DNA of 11,157 nucleotides from DATARH01 sp038228485. GTDB lineage: Bacteria > Pseudomonadota > Alphaproteobacteria > ATCC43930 > CGMCC-115725. This document shows, one piece after another, positions 1 to 6,280 of this stretch. Position 1 is the stretch's first letter; every line of letters begins with the position of its first letter. The notes beneath the pieces are model-generated. The model was not told where the DNA came from, did not search any database, and saw only the letters and a program-made list of their open reading frames with translations. The translations under genes and the position numbers were made by a program. Location: NCBI GenBank assembly GCA_038228485.1, contig JBBRPG010000138.1:1-11157 (forward strand), written 5' to 3'.

Positions 1-704
1 CCGGCGCGCAGCGCCATCGCGCTGCCGTCGCCGGTGCAGGTATGCGCCGAGGTGCAGGTGAAATAGGTGCGGCCATATCCGCCGGTCGCCAGGATCACCA
101 TGTGCGCGCGGAAGCGGTGGATGGTGCCGTCCATCAGGTTCCACGCCATGACGCCGCGGCAGATTCCCTCGCTGTCCATGATCAGATCGAGCGCGAAATA
201 TTCGACAAAGAACTCCGCGTTGTTCTTGAGCGATTGCTGGTAGCGCGGGTGCAGGATCGCGTGGCCGGTGCGATCGGCGGCGGCGCAGGCGCGGTTGGCC
301 GGGGCGCCGTCGCCGTAATCCATCATGTGGCCGCCGAACGGTCGCTGGTAGATCGAGCCCGACTCGGTGCGCGAGAACGGCACCCCGAAATGTTCGAGCT
401 CGATCACCGCCGGCACTGCGTTGCGGCACATGTATTCGATCGCGTCCTGGTCGCCGAGCCAGTCGGACCCCTTGACCGTGTCGTACATGTGCCAGCGCCA
501 GTCGTCGTCGCTCATATTGCCGAGCGCCGCGGCGACCCCGCCTTGCGCGGCGACGGTGTGGCTGCGGGTCGGGAAAACCTTGGTGATGCAGGCCGTCTTC
601 AGCCCCTCGACCGTGGCCCCGAGCGTCGCGCGCAGGCCGGCGCCGCCGGCGCCGACGACGACGACATCGTAGGCGTGATCGATAATCGGATAGGCGGATG
701 GCAT
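1..704 (-). CDS. sdhA: Succinate dehydrogenase flavoprotein subunit SdhA, N-terminal part (runs off the window)
   Basis: This is the FAD-bearing catalytic subunit of complex II. It oxidises succinate to fumarate on the cytoplasmic face of the inner membrane and passes electrons to the SdhB iron-sulfur subunit. About 234 N-terminal residues are present of a protein normally near 600. Visible are the Rossmann FAD-binding motif GAGGAGLR (residues 18-25), then TRSHTVAAQGG with His49 as the expected covalent flavin attachment site, then HMMDYGDGAPANRACAAADR and ATGGYGRTYF. The ATG at 704-702 gives the family-typical start MPSAYPIIDH and has GAAAGAG about six bases upstream. It lies 17 bases after the sdhD stop, so it is the third gene of sdhCDA(B). 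No lesion is visible in the part present. Identification is secure. Confidence 0.97.
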   Translation of the reverse strand, partial: MPSAYPIIDHAYDVVVVGAGGAGLRATLGATVEGLKTACITKVFPTRSHTVAAQGGVAAALGNMSDDDWRWHMYDTVKGSDWLGDQDAIEYMCRNAVPAVIELEHFGVPFSRTESGSIYQRPFGGHMMDYGDGAPANRACAAADRTGHAILHPRYQQSLKNNAEFFVEYFALDLIMDSEGICRGVMAWNLMDGTIHRFRAHMVILATGGYGRTYFTCTSAHTCTGDGSAMALRA

Positions 705-721
705 GGCAGCTCTTTCGGTGG

Positions 722-1111
722 TCAGGCGCCCAGCGCCATCATGAGCACGGCAATAACGCCGCGCAGCGCCAAGACGATGCACAGGAAGCGCATCACCATC
801 AGCGTCCCCAGCCGCAGCCCTTCGCTGTGGACATAGTCTTCGATGACGACCTGCAGCCCGAGCGCGGTGTGGTAGAAGGTCGCGACCAGCAGCAGGATCA
901 GGAAAACCGCGGGCATCGGGCTTTTGACCCAGGCGATGACTGCGGCGCGGTCGGCGCCGACGAGACCGATCACCGCGATCACGAACCACAGCACCAGCGG
1001 CACCAGCGCCACCGCGGTGACCCGCTGCGCCCACCAATGCTCGACCCCTTCCTTGGCCGAGCCGAGGCCGATCGCGCGGGCCAACGGCGAGCTCATCCGG
1101 ATCATCGCCAT
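722..1111 (-). CDS. sdhD: Succinate dehydrogenase membrane anchor subunit SdhD
   Basis: This small integral membrane subunit of complex II helps bind heme b and ubiquinone and anchors SdhA/SdhB. The 129-residue product has three hydrophobic segments (about 33-53, 66-90 and 103-127). It shows the family signature HWWAQRVTA (25-33) and HTALGLQVVIEDY, where His81 matches the heme ligand and Asp92-Tyr93 match the quinone-site DY of characterised SdhD. The first ATG (1111) is preferred over the in-frame ATG two codons later because GGAAGG lies seven bases upstream of it. The gene begins 15 bases after the sdhC stop, consistent with one transcript. Confidence 0.95.
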   Translation of the reverse strand: MAMIRMSSPLARAIGLGSAKEGVEHWWAQRVTAVALVPLVLWFVIAVIGLVGADRAAVIAWVKSPMPAVFLILLLVATFYHTALGLQVVIEDYVHSEGLRLGTLMVMRFLCIVLALRGVIAVLMMALGA

Positions 1112-1126
1112 CTCAGCGCCTTCCCA

Positions 1127-1519
1127 TCAAGGGCGCCAATGGGAGATGCCGGCGATCCAGGCGACGATCGTCAATCCGGCGGTGGCGGCCAGAACGATCC
1201 AGCCGCCCACATAGACGCTGCGCAAATCGAGGCCGTGCCCGGTATCCCAGACCAGATGCCGGATGCCGTTGGACAAATGGTAGAACAGCGCCACGCTCCA
1301 CCCGAACAGCAGCAGCAGACCGAGCCACGAGGCGAGGAAATGCTGAAGAGCGGCATAGGGCTCCGGCCCGTCCGAAGCGGCGCCGAGCCATGACACCAGC
1401 AGGATCGTCCCCACCGCGAGCGCGACCCCGCTCGCCCGGTGCAGGATCGACATCACCGAGGTGAGCTGCCAGCGATAGATTTGCAGATGGGGTGAGAGCG
1501 GCCGCGGATCGGACATCAT
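1127..1519 (-). CDS. sdhC: Succinate dehydrogenase cytochrome b556 subunit SdhC
   Basis: This is the first gene of the complex II operon and encodes the larger membrane anchor, which shares heme b and the ubiquinone site with SdhD. The 130-residue protein starts with the typical RPLSPHLQIYRWQ. It contains SILHRASG (Ser24, His27 and Arg28 correspond to quinone-site residues of the E. coli protein) and YHLSNGIRHLVWD, with His81 as the expected axial heme ligand. Three membrane segments are evident (about 29-49, 62-83 and 105-125). Two adjacent ATG codons (1519 and 1516) are possible starts; the weak GGAA upstream does not decide between them. A candidate promoter and a short palindrome lie in the 111-base gap upstream. 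Confidence 0.95.
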   Translation of the reverse strand: MMSDPRPLSPHLQIYRWQLTSVMSILHRASGVALAVGTILLVSWLGAASDGPEPYAALQHFLASWLGLLLLFGWSVALFYHLSNGIRHLVWDTGHGLDLRSVYVGGWIVLAATAGLTIVAWIAGISHWRP

Positions 1520-1552
1520 GTGCTTGTTCCGGCGGAAATCCGCCTGGCCGTT

Positions 1553-1581
1553 GACTTAGACCCCGCCCCGATAGGTGTCAA
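1553..1581 (-). promoter_or_regulatory. Candidate sigma-70-type promoter of the sdh operon
   Basis: On the minus strand a perfect TTGACA (-35, positions 1581-1576) is followed after 17 bases by TAAGTC (1558-1553), which matches the -10 consensus at only two positions. It lies 34 bases ahead of the sdhC start, where an operon promoter is expected. The exact -35 is the main support. The weak -10 is compatible with GC-rich alphaproteobacterial promoters but keeps confidence low. A small palindrome (1531-1544) sits in the leader between this site and the start codon. Confidence 0.4.
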
Positions 1582-1630
1582 CCGAGGGGGCCCGGCGCGA
1601 AACTATTGGCTGATATGAGGAATGGGCTGC

Positions 1631-2049
1631 TCAGGCGCCTTCCCATGGATTGAGCAGCCTCGCGCCGGTTGACGCCATGTCGCGCACATTCCTGGTGACG
1701 AGCGTCAAGTCGTGGACGATCGCGGTGGCAGCGATCAGCGTGTCGACAACGGGGACGGGCCGCCCCGCCGACAATTCACCCCATATTCGGGCAACCGCCC
1801 CGTCAACCGTGATAACGCGCTCTGAAAACTGGGATTCCACTGGTCGACCCATTCGGCGAGTCGGTCGGCTGCCTCGGCATCCAGGGCGCGTCTCGCCGCA
1901 ACCCCCTTGCGAAGTTCCCCAATCGTCATCGCGCTGACGAACGAGCGGTCTGGGCTAGTTTCGAGCAGGAAAGCCAACACGCCCGGGTTGGGGCGCGGCT
2001 TACGCGCTTCTGACACCAAGTTCGTATCGAGGAGATAGCCGGAGGGCAT
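1631..2049 (-). pseudogene. PIN-domain (FitB/VapC-like) toxin gene broken by a one-base frameshift
   Basis: The gene encodes a PIN-domain endoribonuclease toxin of the kind paired with Phd/YefM-type antitoxins, split over two frames. The upstream frame (ATG at 2049) gives LLDTNLVSEARKPRPNPGVL and SAMTIGELRKG with acidic residues Asp8 and Glu45, then loses homology after LAEWVDQ. The downstream frame gives FSERVITVDGAVARIWGEL, PVVDTLIAATA and LVTRNVRDM, supplying the other two expected acidic residues, and ends LLNPWEGA at 1631. Joined, they make about 139 residues, the normal length. The frames differ as if one base were missing between roughly 1852 and 1822. Read as is, the product is a 104-residue protein with half of the active site. 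Its ATG overlaps the antitoxin stop by one base. A sequencing error is the main alternative to true decay. Confidence 0.85.
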
Positions 2050-2294
2050 TATTCCAGGTCCACTTCGCGGCCCGTGTCTTTGTCCCGTTCTATCTCGAAA
2101 TCGTCGAATTTTGGACCGCTGAGCAGAAAGGTGTGAAAATCCTTCTTACGCGCCGTCAACGCCCGGTAGTCCTCGATCGAGAGCACAACGGCTCGATCCG
2201 CCCCATGGCGGGTAATGATTTGTGGTCCCTGCTCGCGCGCCCGCTCGATAACTTCACTAAGTCGCGCCTTGGCGGTCTGGATCTGCCACGACAT
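2049..2294 (-). CDS. Phd/YefM-type antitoxin of a type II toxin-antitoxin pair
   Basis: This 81-residue antitoxin should bind the PIN toxin encoded immediately downstream and repress its own operon. The N-terminus MSWQIQTAKARLSEVIERA is the Phd/YefM DNA-binding fold, followed by GPQIITRHGADRAVVLSIEDYRAL (about 23-46), typical of the family. The acidic C-terminal tail (KFDDFEIERDKDTGREVDLE) is the usual toxin-wrapping segment. The ATG at 2294 is preferred over an upstream in-frame ATG (2351) because AAAGAGG lies six bases before it, the family begins here, and the longer start would place the promoter inside the gene. Its TAA overlaps the toxin ATG (TAATG), which implies translational coupling. 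It appears intact. The gene and its upstream DNA look somewhat less GC-rich than the surroundings, consistent with acquired DNA. Confidence 0.88.
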   Translation of the reverse strand: MSWQIQTAKARLSEVIERAREQGPQIITRHGADRAVVLSIEDYRALTARKKDFHTFLLSGPKFDDFEIERDKDTGREVDLE

Positions 2295-2306
2295 TGCAGG
2301 CCTCTT

Positions 2307-2343
2307 TAGTCCATTCTGACTAGAATGTAGTCGAAACAGACTA
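2307..2343. promoter_or_regulatory. Tandem palindromic operator of the toxin-antitoxin operon
   Basis: Two palindromes of identical form, TAGTC-N6-GACTA, lie at 2307-2322 and 2328-2343. Their centres are exactly 21 bases apart, two helical turns. A further palindrome, CATTCT-GACT-AGAATG (2312-2327), overlaps the first. The sites flank and overlap the candidate -10 region and lie just upstream of the antitoxin ribosome binding site. This is the expected place for autorepression by a Phd/YefM antitoxin dimer. The arms are seen directly; the operator role is inferred. Confidence 0.7.
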
Positions 2344-2351
2344 ATTTGCAA
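2324..2351 (-). promoter_or_regulatory. Candidate promoter of the toxin-antitoxin operon
   Basis: TTGCAA (2351-2346) and TACATT (2329-2324) match the -35 and -10 consensus at four of six positions each, with a 16-base spacer. One TAGTC-N6-GACTA palindrome fills the spacer and the other covers the predicted start of transcription, so bound antitoxin would block polymerase. The moderate matches leave this as a reasonable but unproven assignment. Confidence 0.4.
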
Positions 2352-2405
2352 TCACTCCGCCGCTTGCTTGAGGGAGCGCGGCCCGCTGTTAAGAAATTCG
2401 CGCGA

Positions 2406-3491
2406 TCACCCTCCGCGCGTCGCGAAATCGATGCGCGGATCGATCAGCATATAGGTCAGATCGCTGATCAGCTTCAGCACCAGCCCGACCAGGGTGAACA
2501 CATAAAGCGTGCCGAACATGATCGGGTAGTCGCGGTTGATCGCCGCCTCGAAACCGAGGAGGCCGAGCCCATCCAGCGAGAAGATCACCTCGATCAACAG
2601 CGAGCCGGTGAAGAGGATCGACACGAACGCGGCCGGAAAGCTCGCCACCACCAGCAGCATCGCATTCCGAAATATGTGGCCGTAGAGCACCTGCCGCTCG
2701 CTCAACCCCTTGGCGCGGGCGGTCAGCACGTACTGCTTGTTGATCTCGTCGAGGAAGCAGTTCTTGGTCAGCATCGTCAGGGTCGCGAACCCGCCGATCA
2801 CCAGCGCCGTGATCGGCAGCGCGATGTGCCAGAAATAATCGGCGATCCGCATCGGCCAGCCGAGACTCGCCCAGTTGTCGCTGACCAGGCCGCGCAGCGG
2901 AAACACCGAGAAATAGCTGCCGCCGGCGAAGACCACGATCAGCAGCACCGCGAAGAGAAAGCTCGGCACCGCATAGCCGACGATGATGACGGTGCTGGTC
3001 CACACGTCAAAGCCGCTGCCGTCGCGCACCGCCTTGCGGATGCCGAGCGGGATCGACACCAGATAGGTGAACAAGGTCGTCCACAGCCCGATCGAGATCG
3101 ACACCGGCAGCTTGTCGCGGATCAGGCTGAAGACGCTGCGGTCCTGGAAAAAGCTGTTGCCGAAATCGAACACCAGGTAGTCGCGCATCATCTTGGCGAA
3201 GCGCTCGAGCGGCGGCTTGTCGAAGCCGTATTGCTTGACCAGCTGGGCGATCAGCGCCGGGTCGATGCCGCGGGCGCCGCGGTATTCGCTGTTGCTGGCC
3301 TGCTGCGGCGCGGTCTCGTTGCCGCCGCCGCTGACCCGCTCGGTGGCGGTGACGGTGTTGCCTTTGAGCTTGGCGATCATCTGCTGCACCGGCCCGCCCG
3401 GCGCCGCCTGCACGATAAAAAAATTGACTACCATGATCGCGAACAGCGTCGGGATGATCAGCAGGATGCGGCGGATCGCGTAGGCGATCAT
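2406..3491 (-). CDS. yejB: Peptide ABC transporter permease, YejB type
   Basis: This is an inner-membrane permease of the binding-protein-dependent peptide importers (DppB/OppB superfamily, YejB branch). In the complete system it pairs with YejE and the ATPase YejF and takes substrate from YejA. The 361-residue product begins with a hydrophobic segment (MIAYAIRRILLIIPTLFAIM). It has the long periplasmic stretch usual for YejB (VQAAPGGPVQQM, then LVFDFGNSFFQDRSVF), several further membrane segments, and an EAA-type loop contacting the ATPase near residues 249-277 (LTARAKGLSERQVLYGHIF). It ends LIDPRIDFATRGG. The start at 3491 matches the family N-terminus; a longer in-frame ATG (3512) lies inside the repeat and adds MGWGLAR, which does not look native. 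No good ribosome binding site is visible because the repeat ends seven bases upstream. yejE and yejF do not follow. Confidence 0.93.
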   Translation of the reverse strand: MIAYAIRRILLIIPTLFAIMVVNFFIVQAAPGGPVQQMIAKLKGNTVTATERVSGGGNETAPQQASNSEYRGARGIDPALIAQLVKQYGFDKPPLERFAKMMRDYLVFDFGNSFFQDRSVFSLIRDKLPVSISIGLWTTLFTYLVSIPLGIRKAVRDGSGFDVWTSTVIIVGYAVPSFLFAVLLIVVFAGGSYFSVFPLRGLVSDNWASLGWPMRIADYFWHIALPITALVIGGFATLTMLTKNCFLDEINKQYVLTARAKGLSERQVLYGHIFRNAMLLVVASFPAAFVSILFTGSLLIEVIFSLDGLGLLGFEAAINRDYPIMFGTLYVFTLVGLVLKLISDLTYMLIDPRIDFATRGG

Positions 3492-3498
3492 GCGAGCG

Positions 3499-3604
3499 AG
3501 CCCCCACCCCAACCCTCCCCCGCTCGCCGGGGAGGGAGTACGGTCGTCACCGCCTCACCGTCGCGCACCCTCCCCGCAAGCGGGGGAGGGTTGGGGTGGG
3601 GGCT
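3499..3604. repeat. REP/BIME-like two-unit inverted repeat between yejA and yejB
   Basis: Two head-to-head units have perfect 26-base inverted arms at 3499-3524 and 3579-3604 (AGCCCCCACCCC... pairing with ...GGGGTGGGGGCT). A second inner pair of nine bases lies at 3528-3536 and 3568-3576. Each unit can also form its own small hairpin, for example CCCTCCCCGC-AA-GCGGGGGAGGG at 3568-3590. A near-identical half unit occurs at 11068-11090, which marks this as a dispersed repeat. In RNA it would make a very stable hairpin just after yejA and directly before the yejB start. There is no T-tract, so it is not a standard terminator. Confidence 0.9.
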
Positions 3605-3623
3605 GACCACGCCGCGCCGCGGA

Positions 3624-5450
3624 TCACTTCTGTTCGCCCTTCTTGGTCTCGATCGTCTGCTCCGCCGTGGGGTCGACCCACCACGTGTCGAAGCCGAGCC
3701 CGTATTTGGGAACCACCGTGGGGCGGCGGAACTTGTCCCAATAAGCGACCCAGAAGGCCGCCAGGTGGAATTGGGGTATGACGTAATAGTCGTGCTGCAG
3801 CACCCGGTCGAGCGCGCGGGTATGAGCCACCAGGCTCTCGCGGCTCGGCGCGGCGATCAGCTGCTCGATCAGTTCATCGATCACTTTGCTCTTGACCCCA
3901 AGCAGGTTGCGGCTGCCCGGTTGATCGGCCGCTTCCGAGCCGAAGAACTCGCGCTGCTCGTTGCCGGGCGACAGCGATTGCGGAATGCCGACGACCGCCA
4001 TGTCGAAATCGAACGTCTCCATCCGCTTTTCGTATTGCGCGACATCGACCGTGCGCACCGTGGCGGCGACCCCCAGCCGTTTGAGGTTCTGCACAAAGGG
4101 CAGCGAAATCCGCTCCATCGACGGATCGTCGAGCAGGAGCTCGAACTCGAACGGCGCGCCGGTCTTGTCGTTGACCAGCTTCTCGCCCTTGAAGCTCCAC
4201 CCGGCATCCTTCAACAGCGCCAGGGCCTGGCGCAGCCCGTCGCGGGTATTGCCCGACCCGTCATATTTGGGCGGATCGTAGGCGGTGGTGAATACGGCAT
4301 CGGGGATCTGGCCGCGATAGGCTTCGAGAATCTTCAATTCCTCGCCCTGCGGCAGGCCGGTCGCGCCCAGCTCAGAATTGTCGAAATAGCTGCGGGTGCG
4401 GGTGTAGTAGCCGTAAAACAGGTTCTTGTTCGACCACTCGAAGTCGAAGGCGTAGGCGAGCGCCTGACGCACCTTCGGATCCTGGAACATCGGCCGCCGC
4501 AGGTTGTAGCCAAAGCCCTGCATGCCGCTCGGCAGCTCATTGGGAATTTCTTCCTTCTTGATCAGCCCGCCGCGCAGGGCCGGACTGTCGTAGGCAGTAG
4601 CCCAAGCTTTTGACGAATTCTCGCGGCGCACGTCGTATTGCCCCGCCTTGAAGGCTTCCAGCGCGATCGTCGAATCCCTATAATAGTCGTAGCGGATCAC
4701 ATCGACGTTGTTGCGGCCCTTGTTGACCGGCAGGTCGGCGCCCCAATAGTCGGCGACCCGGCGATAGGTGATCGAACGGCCCGGATCGACCGCCTCGACC
4801 TTGTAGGCGCCGCTGCCGAGCGGCGGTTCGAGCGTCGTCTTCTCGAAGTCCCGGGCCGCCCAATACGCCTTCGACAGCACCGGCATCTCGCCGAGGATCG
4901 TCGGCAACTCGCGGTTGTCGGCGTTCTTGAAATGAAAGCGCACGCCGCGCTCACCTTCGATCTCGACCTTGGTGACATCGCCGTAATAGGAGCGGTACAT
5001 CGGCGCACCCTTTTGGCGCAGCGTGTCGAAGGTCCACACCAGATCGGCCGGCGTCATCGGCGTACCGTCGTGAAATCGCACCTCCTTGCGCAGCGTGTAG
5101 AGCACCGACAGCCGGTCGGCGGCGAGATCGGCGCTTTCGGCGATTAGCGGATATTCGCTGGCCGGCTCGTCGGCCGAGCGCGCCATCAGCGTATCGAAAA
5201 TCTCGCCGATGCCGGCCGCCGGCACGCCCTTGATGACGAACGGGTTCAGCGTGTCAAAGGTGCCGATCGAGGCCCGCCGCATCGTGCCGCCCTTCGGCGC
5301 GTTCGGGTCGGCGTAATCGAAATGGGTAAAGCCCGCCTGGTATTTGAGGTCGCCGAACAGCGACAGCCCATAGGTGGCGACCGCTTTCGCCGCGCCGGCG
5401 GCGGCCAGCAACAGCGCAACGGCGAGAGCAAGCGACTTGAACCTCGGCAT
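3624..5450 (-). CDS. yejA: Periplasmic peptide-binding protein, YejA type
   Basis: This is the extracellular solute-binding protein (SBP_bac_5 fold) of a Yej-type oligopeptide importer. The 608-residue length is typical. It starts MPRFKSLALAVALLLAAAGAAKA, a Sec signal peptide likely cut after AKA (residue 23). The mature start ATYGLSLFGDLKY and HFDYADPNAPKGG are characteristic of YejA, as are TFDTLNPFVIKG, LRKEVRFHDGTPMTP, GSGAYKVEAVDPGRSITYRR and VRQALAYAFDFEWSN. The ATG at 5450 is chosen because it gives the signal peptide and has GGGGAAG six bases upstream; the open frame extends 92 codons further into hisN but that part is not coding in this frame. It lies 53 bases after hisN and 132 bases before yejB, with the repeat between. 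Family members import peptides, including microcin C in E. coli; the substrate here is unknown. Confidence 0.94.
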   Translation of the reverse strand: MPRFKSLALAVALLLAAAGAAKAVATYGLSLFGDLKYQAGFTHFDYADPNAPKGGTMRRASIGTFDTLNPFVIKGVPAAGIGEIFDTLMARSADEPASEYPLIAESADLAADRLSVLYTLRKEVRFHDGTPMTPADLVWTFDTLRQKGAPMYRSYYGDVTKVEIEGERGVRFHFKNADNRELPTILGEMPVLSKAYWAARDFEKTTLEPPLGSGAYKVEAVDPGRSITYRRVADYWGADLPVNKGRNNVDVIRYDYYRDSTIALEAFKAGQYDVRRENSSKAWATAYDSPALRGGLIKKEEIPNELPSGMQGFGYNLRRPMFQDPKVRQALAYAFDFEWSNKNLFYGYYTRTRSYFDNSELGATGLPQGEELKILEAYRGQIPDAVFTTAYDPPKYDGSGNTRDGLRQALALLKDAGWSFKGEKLVNDKTGAPFEFELLLDDPSMERISLPFVQNLKRLGVAATVRTVDVAQYEKRMETFDFDMAVVGIPQSLSPGNEQREFFGSEAADQPGSRNLLGVKSKVIDELIEQLIAAPSRESLVAHTRALDRVLQHDYYVIPQFHLAAFWVAYWDKFRRPTVVPKYGLGFDTWWVDPTAEQTIETKKGEQK

Positions 5451-5482
5451 CGGCGGCTTCCCCGTCTGCGGGCGGCGGCAGT

Positions 5483-5524
5483 CTATCTCTGCAATAACGC
5501 CGGCTATCCCTGCAATAACGCCAG
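5483..5524. repeat. 21-bp tandem duplication at the hisN 3' end
   Basis: CTATCTCTGCAATAACGCCGG (5483-5503) is followed directly by a second copy (5504-5524) with two differences. On the minus strand each copy encodes ALLQ-(G or R)-stop, so the unit contains the last codons and the stop of hisN. The copy at 5504-5524 is the one used; the other is a leftover tail after the TAG. It occupies part of the 53-base gap before yejA. Confidence 0.85.
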
Positions 5525-6274
5525 CGCTTGGCGATGCGCGCGGCGGTCGCCGGCGATCACCACCCGGCCGTCCGAGCCAAGGCCAAGCGGCGCCCCTTGC
5601 CAGTCGGTGACGATCCCGCCCGCGCCCTCGACGATCGGCCCCATCGGGCCGAAATCGTAGGTCTGCAGGCTGGCCTCGATGACGAGGTCGGCAAAGCCCA
5701 GCGCGACCAGCCCCGAAGCGTAGCAATCGGCGCCGAAGCGCACCAGCTTGGCCGCCGCGGCGGCACGGGCGAAGGCGTCGGCGTCAGCGCCTTTGAACAT
5801 GTCGGGTGTCGTCGCGAAGACCGTCGCCAAAGATAGCGATGGGCATTCGCGGCAGCGCACGGCCACGCCGTTATGCGTTGTCTCGCTTCCGTGCGCGCCG
5901 ACCCAGCGCTCGCGCGAGATCGGCTGGTCGATGATTCCCAGGATCGGCCGCCCGTTCTGGGCCAGCGCGATCAGGGTGCCGAACAGCGGCACGCCGCTGA
6001 TAAAGGATTTGGTGCCGTCGATCGGGTCGAGCACCCAGACGAACTCGGCATCGGCGCGCTCGCGGCCGTATTCCTCGCCGATGATGCCGTGATCGGGAAA
6101 GCGCGCCTCGATCAATTGCCGCATCGCCGCCTCGGCGGCGCGGTCGGCGGCGGTGACCGGGCTGAGGTCGGCCTTGTCGTTGACGGTGAGCCGAGTGCGA
6201 AAATAGGGGCGGATGGCCGCGCCGGCGGCGTCGGCCAGCTCGGCCGCGAGGGTGAGGAACCGGTCGAGCGCCAC
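5504..6274 (-). CDS. hisN: Inositol-monophosphatase-family phosphatase, probably histidinol-phosphatase HisN
   Basis: This is a Mg-dependent, Li-sensitive-type phosphatase of the inositol monophosphatase superfamily. Its best fit is the HisN branch, which converts L-histidinol phosphate to L-histidinol in many alphaproteobacteria. The 256 residues show the metal-binding set: GEE (Glu67), DPIDGT (83-88, Asp83 and Asp86) and the C-terminal YD (Asp207) within QTYDFGPMGPIVEGAGG. HisN-like context is also seen in WVLDPIDGTKSFISGVPLFGTLIAL and GADCYASGLVALGFADLVIE. The start is GTG (6274), six bases after the cytochrome c stop, with GGGG very close upstream; no ATG suits. The tight spacing implies co-transcription with the cytochrome gene. 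Related phosphatases act on inositol phosphate or PAP, so the substrate is inferred. Confidence 0.85.
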   Translation of the reverse strand: MALDRFLTLAAELADAAGAAIRPYFRTRLTVNDKADLSPVTAADRAAEAAMRQLIEARFPDHGIIGEEYGRERADAEFVWVLDPIDGTKSFISGVPLFGTLIALAQNGRPILGIIDQPISRERWVGAHGSETTHNGVAVRCRECPSLSLATVFATTPDMFKGADADAFARAAAAAKLVRFGADCYASGLVALGFADLVIEASLQTYDFGPMGPIVEGAGGIVTDWQGAPLGLGSDGRVVIAGDRRAHRQALALLQG

Positions 6275-6280
6275 AATCCC

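Noticed and set aside
1815..1860. Programmed -1 ribosomal frameshift rescuing the PIN toxin
   Set aside because: A -1 shift would join the frames, but no X-XXY-YYZ slippery heptamer is present in the correct register and no obvious downstream stem was seen. A lost base is simpler.
3499..3604. Intrinsic terminator after yejA
   Set aside because: The stem is strong but is flanked by GC-rich DNA with no T-tract on either strand, and a dispersed-repeat relative exists at 11068-11090.
2346..4613. Long plus-strand open frame of 755 codons
   Set aside because: It is antisense to yejB and yejA and is rich in Arg, His, Gln and Asp, as expected of the reverse of GC-rich coding DNA. It reads straight through the repeat and matches no protein I know.
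5451..5726. N-terminal extension of YejA by 92 codons
   Set aside because: The extra residues are the out-of-frame translation of the hisN 3' end. The ATG at 5450 gives a proper signal peptide and has a ribosome binding site.
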